Positions 1 through 8,386 are shown, numbered from the stretch's first letter. The stretch: DNA of 64,000 bases from Geotalea toluenoxydans JCM 15764 (GCF_001311985.1 NZ_BBCJ01000022.1:1-64000), one strand, 5' to 3'. Numbers and translations are program-made. Notes: generated by a model from the sequence alone, not told the origin.

Positions 1-59
1 GGGGCAACAAGGCGGTGCAGATCAGTCGGATTTTTCAGGGAGGGACGCGTGGTGACTGA
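1..59 (+). CDS. fliM: FliM flagellar switch protein, C-terminal end (cut by window edge)
   Basis: From position 3 one frame reads GNKAVQISRIFQGGTRGD and stops at 57-59. The GNKAVQI stretch matches the conserved C-terminus of FliM, the C-ring protein that binds CheY-P. It runs 11 bases into fliN, the usual fliM-fliN order. Only 18 residues are visible, so the call rests on that motif and on position. Confidence 0.6.
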   Translation, partial: GNKAVQISRIFQGGTRGD

Positions 60-354
60 AACAGGCGAATTGGAAGAGCAGAAGAATGCTGAAATGAAGA
101 ATCTGGATTTCATTCTTGATATTCCATTGCAGCTGACCGTGGAACTTGGGCGGACCAAGTTGCTGGTCAAGGACATATTGCAGCTGAACCAGGGGGCGGT
201 GGTCGAGTTGTCGAAACTGGCGGGAGAACCGCTGGACGTTTTCGTCAACTCAAAGCTGGTTGCCCGCGGTGAAGCGGTGGTCATCAACGACAAGTTCGGC
301 ATCAGGCTGGTGGATATCGTCAGCCCCAACGAGCGGGTGGAAAAGGCGCTATGA
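49..354 (+). CDS. fliN: FliN flagellar motor switch protein
   Basis: The 101-residue product is a FliN/SpoA-type C-ring protein. The first 30 residues form an acidic, lysine-containing leader, followed by the SpoA domain with LDIPLQLTVELGRT, LLVKDILQLNQGAVVEL and VARGEAVVINDKFGIRLVDIV, all typical of FliN. The GTG start at 49 follows an AGGGA ribosome site and overlaps the fliM end. Its stop overlaps the ATG of fliO (ATGA), so translation is probably coupled. It forms the lower part of the cytoplasmic C-ring used for torque, switching and export-substrate docking. Confidence 0.95.
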   Translation: MVTETGELEEQKNAEMKNLDFILDIPLQLTVELGRTKLLVKDILQLNQGAVVELSKLAGEPLDVFVNSKLVARGEAVVINDKFGIRLVDIVSPNERVEKAL

Positions 355-830
355 GAGCCCTGGTGTTGTCAGCCCTTTTTTTGTTTCCGGCCAGTGCAGT
401 TGCCGCTGACAGCGGCAGCGGCGAATTCAGCCTGGTGGCGGGCTTTTTCCAGATGCTGGGATCGTTGGCCCTGGTGCTGGGCCTCATTTTTCTCTTTTAT
501 CACCTGTCCAGCAAGTGGCTGAAGATCGCTCCGGCCGGAAAAGGGGTCGCACGCTATATCCGCGTGGTTGAGAGCCGCTTTCTGGCGCCGAAAAAATCCC
601 TGATGCTGGTGGAGGTGGGGGGCGAGTATCTGCTGCTCAGCAACTGCGGTGACCGACTGCAACTGGTCAAACAGATCGACATGGTGGAAGAGATAGAGGT
701 GGTGGAGGAGCGCCGGGATGTGGCCCAATTCTCCGCCCAGATGCGCGAGCGGTTGGCCGCCATCAAGGAAGGAGTCCCCGGCCTGATGCGCCTGGCTGCC
801 CTGCCGAAAAAACGGAGTGAAGCACTGTGA
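351..830 (+). CDS. fliO: FliO flagellar biosynthesis protein
   Basis: The 159-residue product has an N-terminal signal or anchor (MRALVLSALFLFPASAVAA), a short periplasmic piece, one membrane helix near residues 32-52 and a cytoplasmic FliO domain with VVESRFLAPKKSLMLVEVGG and a C-terminal basic tail. FliO helps assemble the FliP pore of the flagellar type III export gate. It overlaps fliN by 4 bases and fliP by 4 bases, which fixes both boundaries. Family sequence conservation is low, so size, topology and the fliN-fliP context carry much of the call. Confidence 0.92.
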   Translation: MRALVLSALFLFPASAVAADSGSGEFSLVAGFFQMLGSLALVLGLIFLFYHLSSKWLKIAPAGKGVARYIRVVESRFLAPKKSLMLVEVGGEYLLLSNCGDRLQLVKQIDMVEEIEVVEERRDVAQFSAQMRERLAAIKEGVPGLMRLAALPKKRSEAL

Positions 831-1549
831 GTGGCGGCAAAATTCTTAAACCCTTATTGGTGATCGCCTTTCTTCTCACTGCGGCTTCGGCCTTTGCCGA
901 GCCGGTCGCTCTGCCCACGGTGAGTGTCGGCATGGGCAAGGTGTCGAAACCCGGCGACGTGGCTGTCGTTCTGCAGATCTTCTTCCTCATGACAGTGCTG
1001 TCCCTGGCTCCCGGACTTTTGATGATGACCACCTCCTTTACCCGCATCGTCGTCGTCCTCTCCTTTCTGCGCAATGCCCTGGGTACCCAGCAGGCTCCCT
1101 CTAATCAGATCATCATCGGTCTGTCGCTGTTTCTGACCTTCTTCATCATGGCGCCCGTGTGGCAACAGATCAACGTTCAGGCTCTCCAGCCCTACCGTGC
1201 CCAGACCATCACCCAGGACGAGGCCCTGAAGCGGGCGGTGGCGCCGGTGAGGAAGTTCATGCTCTCCCAGGTGAGGGAGAAGGACCTGGCGCTGTTCATC
1301 AACCTGTCCAAACTGCCCCGGCCGAAAAATGCCGATGACATTCCGACCATGACCATCATTCCTGCTTACATGATCAGCGAGTTGAAAACCGCCTTTCAGA
1401 TCGGCTTCCTGGTTTACATACCGTTCCTGGTGCTGGACATGGTCGTCGCCTCGGTGCTCATGTCCATGGGGATGATGATGCTGCCTCCGGTGATGATCTC
1501 CCTGCCGTTCAAGATCCTGCTCTTCGTCCTGGTTGACGGCTGGGGCTGA
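827..1549 (+). CDS. fliP: FliP flagellar export gate protein
   Basis: The 240-residue integral membrane protein has a cleavable signal (residues 1-24) and conserved FliP motifs: FFLMTVLSLAPGLLMMTTSFTR, NQIIIGLSLFLTFFIM, and the C-terminal FLVLDMVVASVLMSMGMMMLPP block. FliP forms the main ring of the FliPQR export pore. It starts with GTG at 827, overlapping the fliO stop. It is followed by an unusual 111-bp repeat-bearing spacer rather than by the usual tight junction to fliQ. Confidence 0.96.
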   Translation: MSGGKILKPLLVIAFLLTAASAFAEPVALPTVSVGMGKVSKPGDVAVVLQIFFLMTVLSLAPGLLMMTTSFTRIVVVLSFLRNALGTQQAPSNQIIIGLSLFLTFFIMAPVWQQINVQALQPYRAQTITQDEALKRAVAPVRKFMLSQVREKDLALFINLSKLPRPKNADDIPTMTIIPAYMISELKTAFQIGFLVYIPFLVLDMVVASVLMSMGMMMLPPVMISLPFKILLFVLVDGWG

Positions 1550-1585
1550 TTATCGGATCACTGGTGAAAAGCTTTGGGTGAAAAC

Positions 1586-1640
1586 GGTGATTGGTGATTG
1601 GTGACGGGTGACTTCGAACCTCGAACCTCGAACTTCGAAC
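1586..1640 (+). repeat. Short tandem repeats in the fliP-fliQ spacer
   Basis: Two back-to-back simple repeats lie in the only real gap of the flagellar operon. The first is GGTGATT/GGTGAC-type (about 1586-1612), the second is CGAACCT/CGAACTT-type (about 1613-1640). A ribosome site AAGGAG follows at 1649-1655 before fliQ. No ORF or clear terminator is visible in 1550-1660. Confidence 0.75.
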
Positions 1641-1660
1641 ATAGAATTTAAGGAGTATTT

Positions 1661-1930
1661 ATGACTTCCGACCTGGTTGTCCAGTTGGCGCGCCGCAGTT
1701 TCGAGACGACGCTCCTTTTATCCGCTCCGCTTCTTACCTTCAGCCTGGTGGTGGGGCTTCTGATCAGCATCTTTCAGGCAATCACCTCCATCAACGAGGC
1801 GACCCTCGCCTTTGCACCGAAGATTGCTGCGGTAATGGTCGCTCTCATCATCTTTTTCCCCTGGATGATGAGTTACATGAGCGACTTTACCCGTGAGATA
1901 TACAACATGATCCCCAACATGAGGCACTGA
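1661..1930 (+). CDS. fliQ: FliQ flagellar export gate protein
   Basis: The 89-residue protein has two membrane helices (about residues 18-40 and 53-75). It carries the FliQ signatures ARRSFETTLLLSAPLL and GLLISIFQAITSINEATLAFAPKI. It joins FliP and FliR in the export pore. It follows AAGGAG with good spacing and ends one base before the GTG of fliR. Confidence 0.96.
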   Translation: MTSDLVVQLARRSFETTLLLSAPLLTFSLVVGLLISIFQAITSINEATLAFAPKIAAVMVALIIFFPWMMSYMSDFTREIYNMIPNMRH

Positions 1931-1931
1931 C

Positions 1932-2714
1932 GTGTTCGCCATCCCCTTTGCCACCATCAGCGACTTCACCCTCTTTAGCCTGGTGGTGGGGAGGATGGCC
2001 GGTCTCTTTTCGGCAATTCCGCTCTTTGGTGGCAAGTCGGTGCCGATGCGGATCAAAATGGCCGTCATCATGTCAATGGCGCTTCTGCTCTTTCCCATCA
2101 TCAAAATGCAGGTGCCGCCGCTGCCCGGAGACTCCATTTCCATCGGCCTGCTGGTGATTCGTGAAACCCTGATCGGTCTGACCCTGGGAATCATTTCCCA
2201 GGCGATCTTCGCCGCCGTAGAAATGTGCGGGCAGATAGTCGGCATGCAGATGGGCATATCCATTGCCGCTCTCTTCGACCCCAACACCCAGTCCAATGTG
2301 CCGACCATGTCCCTCTTCCAGGGGATACTGGCCATGCTCCTCTTTGTAGCCCTGGGGGTGCATCACATTTTTATACGGGCCATAGTCGAGAGTTACCAGG
2401 TAATCCCGGTGGGGGCCTGGCACATGAGCGGCGAACTGATGCAATTCTTCATTACCAGCATCGGCGCTGTCTTCATCCTGGGGGTCAAACTGGCGGCGCC
2501 GGTCATGGTCGCCCTGTTGGCGACCAGTGTCGCCCTGGGGATCATGGCCAGGGCATTTCCCCAGATGAACATCTTCATGGTCAGCATGCCCCTCAATATC
2601 GGCATCGGTTTTCTCGCCTTGGGCCTCTCCCTGCTCGCCTTTCTCCGCACCCTGGAGAACTCCTTCGGCGGCATCGACAGGCAGATAAAAACTCTCTTCA
2701 AGCTCCTGGCCTAG
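1932..2714 (+). CDS. fliR: FliR flagellar export gate protein
   Basis: The 260-residue protein has about six membrane helices. FliR family blocks seen include VVGRMAGLFSAIPLFGGKSVP, RETLIGLTLGIISQAIFAAVEMCGQIVG, DPNTQSNVPTM and MPLNIGIGFLALGLSLLAF. FliR completes the FliP5-FliQ4-FliR1 pore and contacts FlhB. The GTG start at 1932 comes one base after the fliQ stop, and flhB begins four bases after the fliR stop, consistent with one transcript. Confidence 0.96.
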   Translation: MFAIPFATISDFTLFSLVVGRMAGLFSAIPLFGGKSVPMRIKMAVIMSMALLLFPIIKMQVPPLPGDSISIGLLVIRETLIGLTLGIISQAIFAAVEMCGQIVGMQMGISIAALFDPNTQSNVPTMSLFQGILAMLLFVALGVHHIFIRAIVESYQVIPVGAWHMSGELMQFFITSIGAVFILGVKLAAPVMVALLATSVALGIMARAFPQMNIFMVSMPLNIGIGFLALGLSLLAFLRTLENSFGGIDRQIKTLFKLLA

Positions 2715-2718
2715 CACC

Positions 2719-3783
2719 ATGTCCGAAGAAGACAAACATTCCAAAACAGAACAGCCAACCAGTAAAAAGGTCTCGGAAGCCAAGGAGAAAGGTAACATAC
2801 CCCGTAGCCGGGACCTTACCTCGACCCTCTCCCTGACCAGCGGTATCATTGCCCTCTATGTGACCGGCGGCTTCATGGCCTCCAAGCTGAAAAGCAGCAG
2901 CGCCGAAATTTTTGCCAGCCTCAGTACCAAGGAATTCACCGAGGCAGGCATCTATATGCTGATGCTCAAGCTTTTCCTGACCATGACCCTGGTGCTGGCG
3001 CCTTTCCTGCTGATCGTCATCGTTGCCAGCCTTGCGGCTGAAGTCAGCCAGGGGGGCATCTCCACCTCCTTCGAAAAAATCGGCTTCGATCTGGACAAGC
3101 TGAATCCGGTCCACGGCATCAAAAGGCTCTTCAACAAGGATGCCGTGGTGGAGATGCTGAAATCCTTCCTCAAGATCATCATTGTCGGTTACATGGCCTA
3201 CAAGGTCATGCGGGACGAGGTGGACAGCGTCATTTACCTGGTGGACATGGATATACCGGCCATTGCCGAATTTGTCAGCCACATCTCCTTCAAACTGGTC
3301 ATCCATACCTGCGGCGTTCTGTTCATCCTGGCGGTGCTGGACCTGGCCTTCGTCAAGTGGCGCTTCATCGAGAACCTGAAGATGACCAAGCAGGAGGTTA
3401 AGGATGAGAACAAGGATGCGGAAGGTGACCCCCATATCAAGGGGAAGATCAAGCAGAAGCAGTACGATCAGGCAAGAAGAAGAATGCGGCTCATCATTCC
3501 CACTGCCGACGTGGTTGTGACCAACCCGACCCACTTTGCCGTGGCCCTGAAATACGACCGGCAGAAGATGGCCGCGCCGGTGGTGCTGGCCAAGGGGGCC
3601 GATTTTCTTGCCCAGAAAATCAAGGAAATCGCCCGGGAGAGCAATATCACCCTGGTGGAGAACCGCCCCCTGGCAAGGGAGCTTTTTGCCCAGGTGAAAG
3701 AGGGAGAGGAGATCCCCGAGGCTCTCTATGCGGCGGTGGCGGAGATTCTCGCCTATGTTTACAAGCTGAAGGGGAAGGTGTGA
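2719..3783 (+). CDS. flhB: FlhB flagellar export switch protein
   Basis: The 354-residue product has an N-terminal four-helix membrane domain and a cytoplasmic FlhBC domain. The autocleavage site NPTH lies at residues 269-272, the same numbering as the Salmonella protein. Cleavage between N269 and P270 switches export from rod/hook to filament substrates. The last 120 bp occur again at 14329-14448 with five differences, which makes this the left boundary of the island. Downstream lies a terminator and then AT-rich DNA. Confidence 0.97.
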   Translation: MSEEDKHSKTEQPTSKKVSEAKEKGNIPRSRDLTSTLSLTSGIIALYVTGGFMASKLKSSSAEIFASLSTKEFTEAGIYMLMLKLFLTMTLVLAPFLLIVIVASLAAEVSQGGISTSFEKIGFDLDKLNPVHGIKRLFNKDAVVEMLKSFLKIIIVGYMAYKVMRDEVDSVIYLVDMDIPAIAEFVSHISFKLVIHTCGVLFILAVLDLAFVKWRFIENLKMTKQEVKDENKDAEGDPHIKGKIKQKQYDQARRRMRLIIPTADVVVTNPTHFAVALKYDRQKMAAPVVLAKGADFLAQKIKEIARESNITLVENRPLARELFAQVKEGEEIPEALYAAVAEILAYVYKLKGKV

Positions 3784-3816
3784 AGATGTGATATGTCAGG
3801 AGGGAATGTACTTTTT

Positions 3817-3843
3817 CAAGCCGCGATAAGCGGCTTTTTTTGT
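3817..3843 (+). terminator. Rho-independent terminator after flhB
   Basis: An AAGCCGC-GATAA-GCGGCTT hairpin is followed by seven T. It lies about 35 bp after the flhB stop and probably ends the flagellar transcript in its present arrangement. It differs from the terminator after the second flhB 3' end at 14471-14507. Confidence 0.85.
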
Positions 3844-3964
3844 TTCAGGCAGCGAAACTCACCTTTTCTTGCGGATTTTCGATTGAACTTGCTGGTTTTC
3901 AGGAGTAAAAAGGGGTAGCGTTCATTAATTGAAGAAGGTGAATCGGAAGGCCAATAGGGTGAAA

Positions 3965-4081
3965 GTTTATAGATGTATAAACCCTCGAAAATGGCACGCG
4001 GAGCAAAGTTTATAATAGTAGAAACCTGCTGGGTTTGTAGATGTAGAAACTTTTTGTGGATTTGTTTATAGATGTATAAAC
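3965..4081 (+). promoter_or_regulatory. Four iterated 18-bp palindromes upstream of the cassette array
   Basis: GTTTATAGATGTATAAAC occurs exactly at 3965-3982 and 4064-4081. Variants GTTTATAATAGTAGAAAC (4008-4025) and GTTTGTAGATGTAGAAAC (4033-4050) lie between them. The two perfect copies have 7-bp inverted arms around GATG. Spacing is 43, 25 and 31 bp. This looks like an operator cluster for a dimeric DNA-binding protein or an integrase-binding region; no regulator gene lies nearby. The remainder of 3844-4120 contains nothing else I can support. Confidence 0.6.
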
Positions 4082-4088
4082 TTTTTAA

Positions 4089-4111
4089 CTGCTCAATAAG
4101 TAGTTGAGCAG
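4089..4111 (+). other. Inverted repeat with first cassette junction (GTTGAGC)
   Basis: CTGCTCAA and TTGAGCAG form an 8-bp-arm hairpin with a 7-nt loop. The right arm contains GTTGAGC (4103-4109), the same core heptamer that closes the first attC at 4650-4656. This is therefore the likely left recombination junction of the first cassette. It is too short to be a full attC. It could be a decayed attC or an attI-like end. The tail of the hairpin also supplies the ribosome site of the next gene. Confidence 0.45.
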
Positions 4112-4120
4112 GGAAAATAA

Positions 4121-4612
4121 ATGAAAACAACAAAAAATTTCTCCAATTTTGGACTGGTGTTAATAGCATATTTGCTTGGCTGCCTTACGTTTTATGTTTT
4201 TGTATGTTTTACAGGAGTTGTTAAAGCGTTTTTGTGGGACAAAGGCTTTGAATCTGCGATTGTTCGGACACTGATTAAGCATCTGCCTAAGGGAGATGCC
4301 AGGTCACAAGCATACATTGCTTATTCAGACTTTGAATACATCGTAGTCAATTTTTTGGTGGTATTTTTGTTCGTATATTTTCTATCAAAACTATTTGAAA
4401 ACAGGCTCTTAATTTACTCCGTTATCTTAACGATTGGAGCTGTAACAGCAGACTTTTATTACTTTAAAAAATTCCCTTTTGATCTCTCACTTCTTCTCGG
4501 AACATCAGATAAGACTTTTCAATCTGCCATATGGTTTATCTGCACCATATTGTCTATAAAAATTTCGTCATACTTAAAAGCAAAGAGAGCTCAACCAGCG
4601 CTCAGACCATGA
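4121..4612 (+). CDS. Cassette 1: small integral membrane protein, function unknown
   Basis: The 163-residue product has about four hydrophobic helices (residues 9-36, 73-92, 96-115 and 131-148) joined by short polar loops and a basic C-terminal end. I recognise no family. The ATG follows AGGGAAAATAA. The last six residues and the TGA are encoded by the left half of the first attC, so the C-terminus was probably set by cassette formation. Orientation and AT-rich codon use match the other cassette genes. It could be a membrane effector or an immunity-type protein, but nothing in the sequence decides this. Confidence 0.75.
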   Translation: MKTTKNFSNFGLVLIAYLLGCLTFYVFVCFTGVVKAFLWDKGFESAIVRTLIKHLPKGDARSQAYIAYSDFEYIVVNFLVVFLFVYFLSKLFENRLLIYSVILTIGAVTADFYYFKKFPFDLSLLLGTSDKTFQSAIWFICTILSIKISSYLKAKRAQPALRP

Positions 4613-4656
4613 CCGGGCAAAAAACGCCCGGCAGGTCAAGCGCGGCCTCGTTGAGC
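4589..4656 (+). repeat. attC site 1
   Basis: The left core GCTCAAC (4589-4595) and right core GTTGAGC (4650-4656) are perfectly complementary. Inside them, GCGCT..GACC and CCGGGC pair with GCCCGG and GGTCAAGCGC, leaving unpaired bases as expected for the extrahelical bases of attC. Length is 68 bp. This is the clearest site of the array. Confidence 0.85.
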
Positions 4657-4676
4657 AAAATATAAGGGAGGACAAG

Positions 4677-5972
4677 ATGTTGCCCGATAAAAACATTCTT
4701 ACAAGACTGATAGAATCGAAGAAACCAACCGATTACAAACATAATCTAACTGAGTCCGTCTTGTCTTTTTGTAATGTACTCAGCGAATCTATTCTCTCCA
4801 TTAGTCCAGATGTCCAAGAGCATTTTGCAAAAGCGACAATAAAATACAAAATTGGAAAGAATAATTTTGCCTCCATAGAACCTCAAGTTAAGAAAGTGGT
4901 CGTAAGTCCTTTGCATATTCAGTATAGCGAAGAGCGAGACCCGAAAAAATTATGCAGAAACATATCCGAAAGAATATATAGCCAAAGTAAGCCGTCAGAA
5001 AAGGATGAGGTCCGAATGGACTTTCAGGCACCCAGTGATTTCGAAGATCCTCAATACGCTATGAAATTTATAAAAATCGCTTACGATAATTTAAGAAAAA
5101 AGCTCAAAATACCCAATCAGCATATCGGAATAATCATGAAACTGTCATTCGGGGAAAAGAGTGACCTTTATCCTGAAACTTATTTACAACATCTGCTTAA
5201 TCTTGAGAAAACTGATGAGTCTTGGAACTTGCCAAGAAATCCAAAGGCATTGACCAATGGTGGGAAAAAAATCCTCATATATGACCCAGAACGCAAGGGA
5301 ATAACTGCAGAATTTGTTGTTGAAAAAATAATAAAAACTGATCGTGAAAAAGATTTTCCATGGAGTTGTTACATTCAGCCTTACAGCCTGAAGATATTTG
5401 ATCCCCACATTGGCGTTGATTTGATCGAAGGCATTGAAGGACTCGAAAATCTAGCAAGTGCAAGGCAGGCATACAGAAATGTTTCAGAGATTCAATACGC
5501 TCAATTGCAGAGCGTTCGAACACCGGATCAAGCATTAGATGAAGTTCTTGAGGATATTTCTGAGATTGAACAAGATAAAAATATCAATTCAACAGAAAAA
5601 GAAGCACTGATTAAAGCAAGATTAGGTCAAGGTAAATTTAGAGAATATTTAGTTTCATATTGGAAAGAGTGTGCAATTACCAAATGTAACGAACTGACAT
5701 TGCTGAGAGCTTCGCATATTAAACCATGGCGCTGTTGTGACAACATTGAGAGACTTGACAAGTTTAACGGTTTACTTCTGACGCCAAACCTAGATGCCGC
5801 ATTCGACAAGGGGTATGTTACCTTCAAAGATGATGGGCATATAGTAATAAGTTCTGCCTTGAATAATACAAATATAAAAGCGTTAGGAATTGATGACACA
5901 ATAATGATTCCCTTCCATGCGAACCACAAAAAATATATTGAATTTCATCGAGAAAACATTTTTAAACGCTAG
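4677..5972 (+). CDS. Cassette 2: HNH endonuclease (HNH_2 type) with a large N-terminal region
   Basis: The 431-residue protein ends in an HNH_2-type nuclease domain. SHIKPW has its His at residue 347, and NGLLLTPNLDAAFDKG has its Asn near 364, giving the metal and catalytic residues. A Cys pair (residues about 330-334) precedes them. The first 270 residues are of unknown type. The stretch around residues 195-235 (KKILIYDPERKGITA ... DFPWSCYI) is faintly reminiscent of PUA/EVE-like domains that read modified bases, but this is only an impression. The start follows GGGAGGA. A restriction or phage-defence role fits the domain and the neighbourhood. Confidence 0.82.
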   Translation: MLPDKNILTRLIESKKPTDYKHNLTESVLSFCNVLSESILSISPDVQEHFAKATIKYKIGKNNFASIEPQVKKVVVSPLHIQYSEERDPKKLCRNISERIYSQSKPSEKDEVRMDFQAPSDFEDPQYAMKFIKIAYDNLRKKLKIPNQHIGIIMKLSFGEKSDLYPETYLQHLLNLEKTDESWNLPRNPKALTNGGKKILIYDPERKGITAEFVVEKIIKTDREKDFPWSCYIQPYSLKIFDPHIGVDLIEGIEGLENLASARQAYRNVSEIQYAQLQSVRTPDQALDEVLEDISEIEQDKNINSTEKEALIKARLGQGKFREYLVSYWKECAITKCNELTLLRASHIKPWRCCDNIERLDKFNGLLLTPNLDAAFDKGYVTFKDDGHIVISSALNNTNIKALGIDDTIMIPFHANHKKYIEFHRENIFKR

Positions 5973-6045
5973 ACATAGCAGGGGGAATAGAGGGTCAACT
6001 TCCCTTTTTCCACTTGTTCAAACAAATGATCGTGAAACAACAAAT

Positions 6046-6096
6046 GTTCAACCAAGCGCAGCAGCGGTGAACCCGCTGTGCTCTCAGCCGTTGGTC
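6046..6096 (+). repeat. attC site 2 (less regular)
   Basis: The left core is GTTCAAC (6046-6052) and the right core GTTGGTC (6090-6096), 51 bp in all. Inner segments GCAGCAGCGG and CCGCTGTGC pair around a TGAA loop, and ACCAA pairs with TTGGT. The outer cores do not pair fully, so the exact ends are uncertain. Position and spacing fit the array. The 73 bp between the previous stop and this site hold nothing recognisable. Confidence 0.6.
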
Positions 6097-6128
6097 GACA
6101 AAAATAGGACAAAAAACAGAGGAATAAC

Positions 6129-7157
6129 ATGAACTGTATCGCAGATTTTGAGGTGTTATCTGATCTTTGCGTTGAAAATGATACTAAGAAATTGAAAATT
6201 GTTCACCCAGCAGGGCGCTATGAGTTACACATCAAAAATGGTCCTAAACAAGCAACTCCTCAATCACCATTCCTTTCAGTACAGGTAATTTTTGAATCAC
6301 CAGATTTGAATACAGCAAAGGAATTATCCAAAGAATTTCTCACCGATGGATTGAATGCTCTGGCGTTTGTGACAAACTCTCGATTCGAATACAGTCGTAT
6401 CCTAAAAATAGTTGACTGGACTCCAGGCGAATCAAAAAGAGGAGCATTGCTCTTTACTGAATTCGATCCGGCAAACGAACCAGTATCCATGCTCAATGAC
6501 TCATTTATTGAATCAACACAGAAACTTCTTGAAATAGAAATGTCACCCCAGATCAAACGTGCCCTTCACTGGTTTAGGCTGGGACTAGCAGGGGAGTCAG
6601 TGGAAGATACTTTTCAGTTTTTCTGGTTTGCGTTTGAAATACTAGCCGAAGCACAAAAGAAGCCCTTGAAGATTCATGACCGATGCCCAAAATGTCGAAC
6701 TGACCTGTATTGTGAGTCATGCAAAGAATATCCTACTCATAAACCATATCCGAAACAGGCCATTTGCCAATTGGTCAATGATCTTGTAGCTAATAACGCT
6801 GATGAGCTGTTTGGTTTTCTAGACATGGCTCGTAATGCTTTGATGCATGGTGATTGGCTTGAAGATATAGAAGCTGATATACCATTTTCGAGCGATTATC
6901 TTGTTGATATTTTAGGTAAGCTGACTTGCAACGCTATATTGAGAATATTACCGAACGAGTCACTCACTGCTGATCTAGTAATAGGTGAGCCAGACAGTTA
7001 TGTGAGAAGAAAGATGTCGGCTGTCGCTCATATAAATACCGTTGTCCCGTTGGATTCTGATGGTAAATTGCACATCGAGAATTTTCCAAAATTCGACGTC
7101 AGTATCAAACCAGTAGGGAGATCACCGGTTGCAGAAACTGATGAAGATTTCAGTTAG
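6129..7157 (+). CDS. Cassette 3: HEPN-domain protein with zinc ribbon (candidate RNase effector)
   Basis: In this 342-residue protein, residues about 145-175 (ALHWFRLGLAGESVEDTF, FWFAFEILAE) and 225-245 resemble the helical HEPN domain of ApeA-like proteins. RNALMH at residues 235-240 is the R-x4-H motif that forms the RNase site of HEPN toxins and defence nucleases. A CPKC...CESC zinc knuckle (C-x2-C-x5-C-x2-C, near residues 185-198) sits inside the domain. The N-terminal 140 residues look like a beta-rich sensing domain of unknown kind. An abortive-infection role is inferred, not shown. Confidence 0.72.
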   Translation: MNCIADFEVLSDLCVENDTKKLKIVHPAGRYELHIKNGPKQATPQSPFLSVQVIFESPDLNTAKELSKEFLTDGLNALAFVTNSRFEYSRILKIVDWTPGESKRGALLFTEFDPANEPVSMLNDSFIESTQKLLEIEMSPQIKRALHWFRLGLAGESVEDTFQFFWFAFEILAEAQKKPLKIHDRCPKCRTDLYCESCKEYPTHKPYPKQAICQLVNDLVANNADELFGFLDMARNALMHGDWLEDIEADIPFSSDYLVDILGKLTCNAILRILPNESLTADLVIGEPDSYVRRKMSAVAHINTVVPLDSDGKLHIENFPKFDVSIKPVGRSPVAETDEDFS

Positions 7158-7178
7158 GCTAGTGGATCAAGTCATGCA

Positions 7179-7259
7179 TTATAACAGCCACTCCCAACAC
7201 CGGCGTGGACTCTGTCGCGGCAAACCCCGCCGCGCAGGTCACGCCGCGCCCCGTTATGC
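7179..7259 (+). repeat. attC site 3
   Basis: The left core is TTATAAC (7179-7185, inside GCATTATAAC) and the right core GTTATGC (7253-7259), 81 bp in all. CCGGCGTGGAC and GCGGC on the left pair with GCCGC and GGTCACGCCGCG on the right around a CAAACCC loop. Confidence 0.75.
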
Positions 7260-7280
7260 GCAAAGGAGTGAAAAAGCCAA

Positions 7281-8386
7281 ATGGCAGAAGTATCCATCAT
7301 TTCAAATACCACCGGAAATCATCTTGATAAGCTGAAAGCACTTTATAAGTCTGCGACAGACCGGGTTGTAATCGTATCACCATTCCTTGCTGCCAATATT
7401 TCTGGCCTGCTGCAGGAATTTGATTTTAGTGGCGTCAACACCCTTGAACTAGTTACTACCTTCAAACCAGCAGATGCTGAACAACTTACAAAACCAAGGG
7501 TGCTAAAAGAGTTTATAGATTTCTTTAAAAGCAAATACTCCAAAGTGAAGGTAAAGGTGCATGTGGACAATCATCTTCACGGCAAGCTGTATCTTTCGCT
7601 ATCCGGCCTCAACAAATCACTAATCTTAAGTTCCGCAAATTTTACAAGAAGTGGCCTTTCTGACAATCACGAATGGGGCTTAAGTTTAGACGACAATGCA
7701 ATCATCGACACTTTAGTTGAGGAAATATTTGATTCGATAGAATATTTCGATGTAACGTATAATCAAATAGCAAGAGCCTGCTTGTTTGCTGAACAATATG
7801 CAAAGGATTTTCCAGATTGGACGCGAAAACCTAATATTAACAGCGATATATTGGAGTCTGTCTATTCGGTAGATGACACAAAAAATACAGAACCCAAATA
7901 TTTTCTTAAACCTATAGGGCATTCAGACTCGCCTATTCTTCTGGAGGAGATGCGCGACTTTTCCGATTTGCACCAAAATCTTCATTTCTCAAAACGGAAG
8001 CCGCAAGGTGTCAGAAAAGGTGATTATGTCATCACCACTGCCGTTGGACCGGGTTCACTCCTGTCATATTTTAAAGTTACTGGTGGCCTTCAACACGTCA
8101 CAGATGAAGAAATCAAGCGGGATGGCTGGAAAGAACGCTGGCCTTGGTACATGGAAGGTCGGAACCAATCTCCAGAGTTTGGTGGTCAATGGTGGGTCCA
8201 CAACATTAGAAGGCAGGATGCCCTAAACGAGTTTTGCAAAAACATCAAAAGACTCCCGTCACTTACGCTGGCGGTTATGGTTTAGGCACCATCAACAGAG
8301 GTAATGACAAAGTCCGTATCACAAAGGAATTTGGGGACTTTTTAATCTCAAAGATTGAGGGTGCGATTAAAGAAAGTCCAGCATAA
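7281..8386 (+). CDS. Cassette 4: phospholipase-D-type nuclease (one frameshift)
   Basis: The N-terminal half is a PLD/NgoFVII-type nuclease domain: VVIVSPFLAANISGLL, then H100-G-K102-LYLSLSG and SSANFTRSGLSDNHEWGL, the H-x-K...N motif. Such enzymes cut DNA without metal and normally dimerise to form one site. The C-terminal half (GDYVITTAVGPGSLLSYF, WYMEGRNQSPEFGGQWW) may be a binding domain. The first frame stops at 8285. Near 8262 a missing base restores a frame reading AGGYGLGTINRG...IKESPA, with its TAA inside the left core of attC 4. Full length would be about 368 residues. A defence or restriction role is inferred. Confidence 0.78.

Noticed and set aside
3965..4081. 18-bp repeats as a CRISPR or plasmid iteron set
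   Set aside because: Only four copies at unequal spacing, and no Rep or Cas protein nearby; an operator-type cluster is a better reading.
7151..7160. GTTAGGC at the end of the HEPN gene as another attC right core
   Set aside because: No pairing left core lies at a suitable distance upstream, and attC 3 follows within 30 bp.
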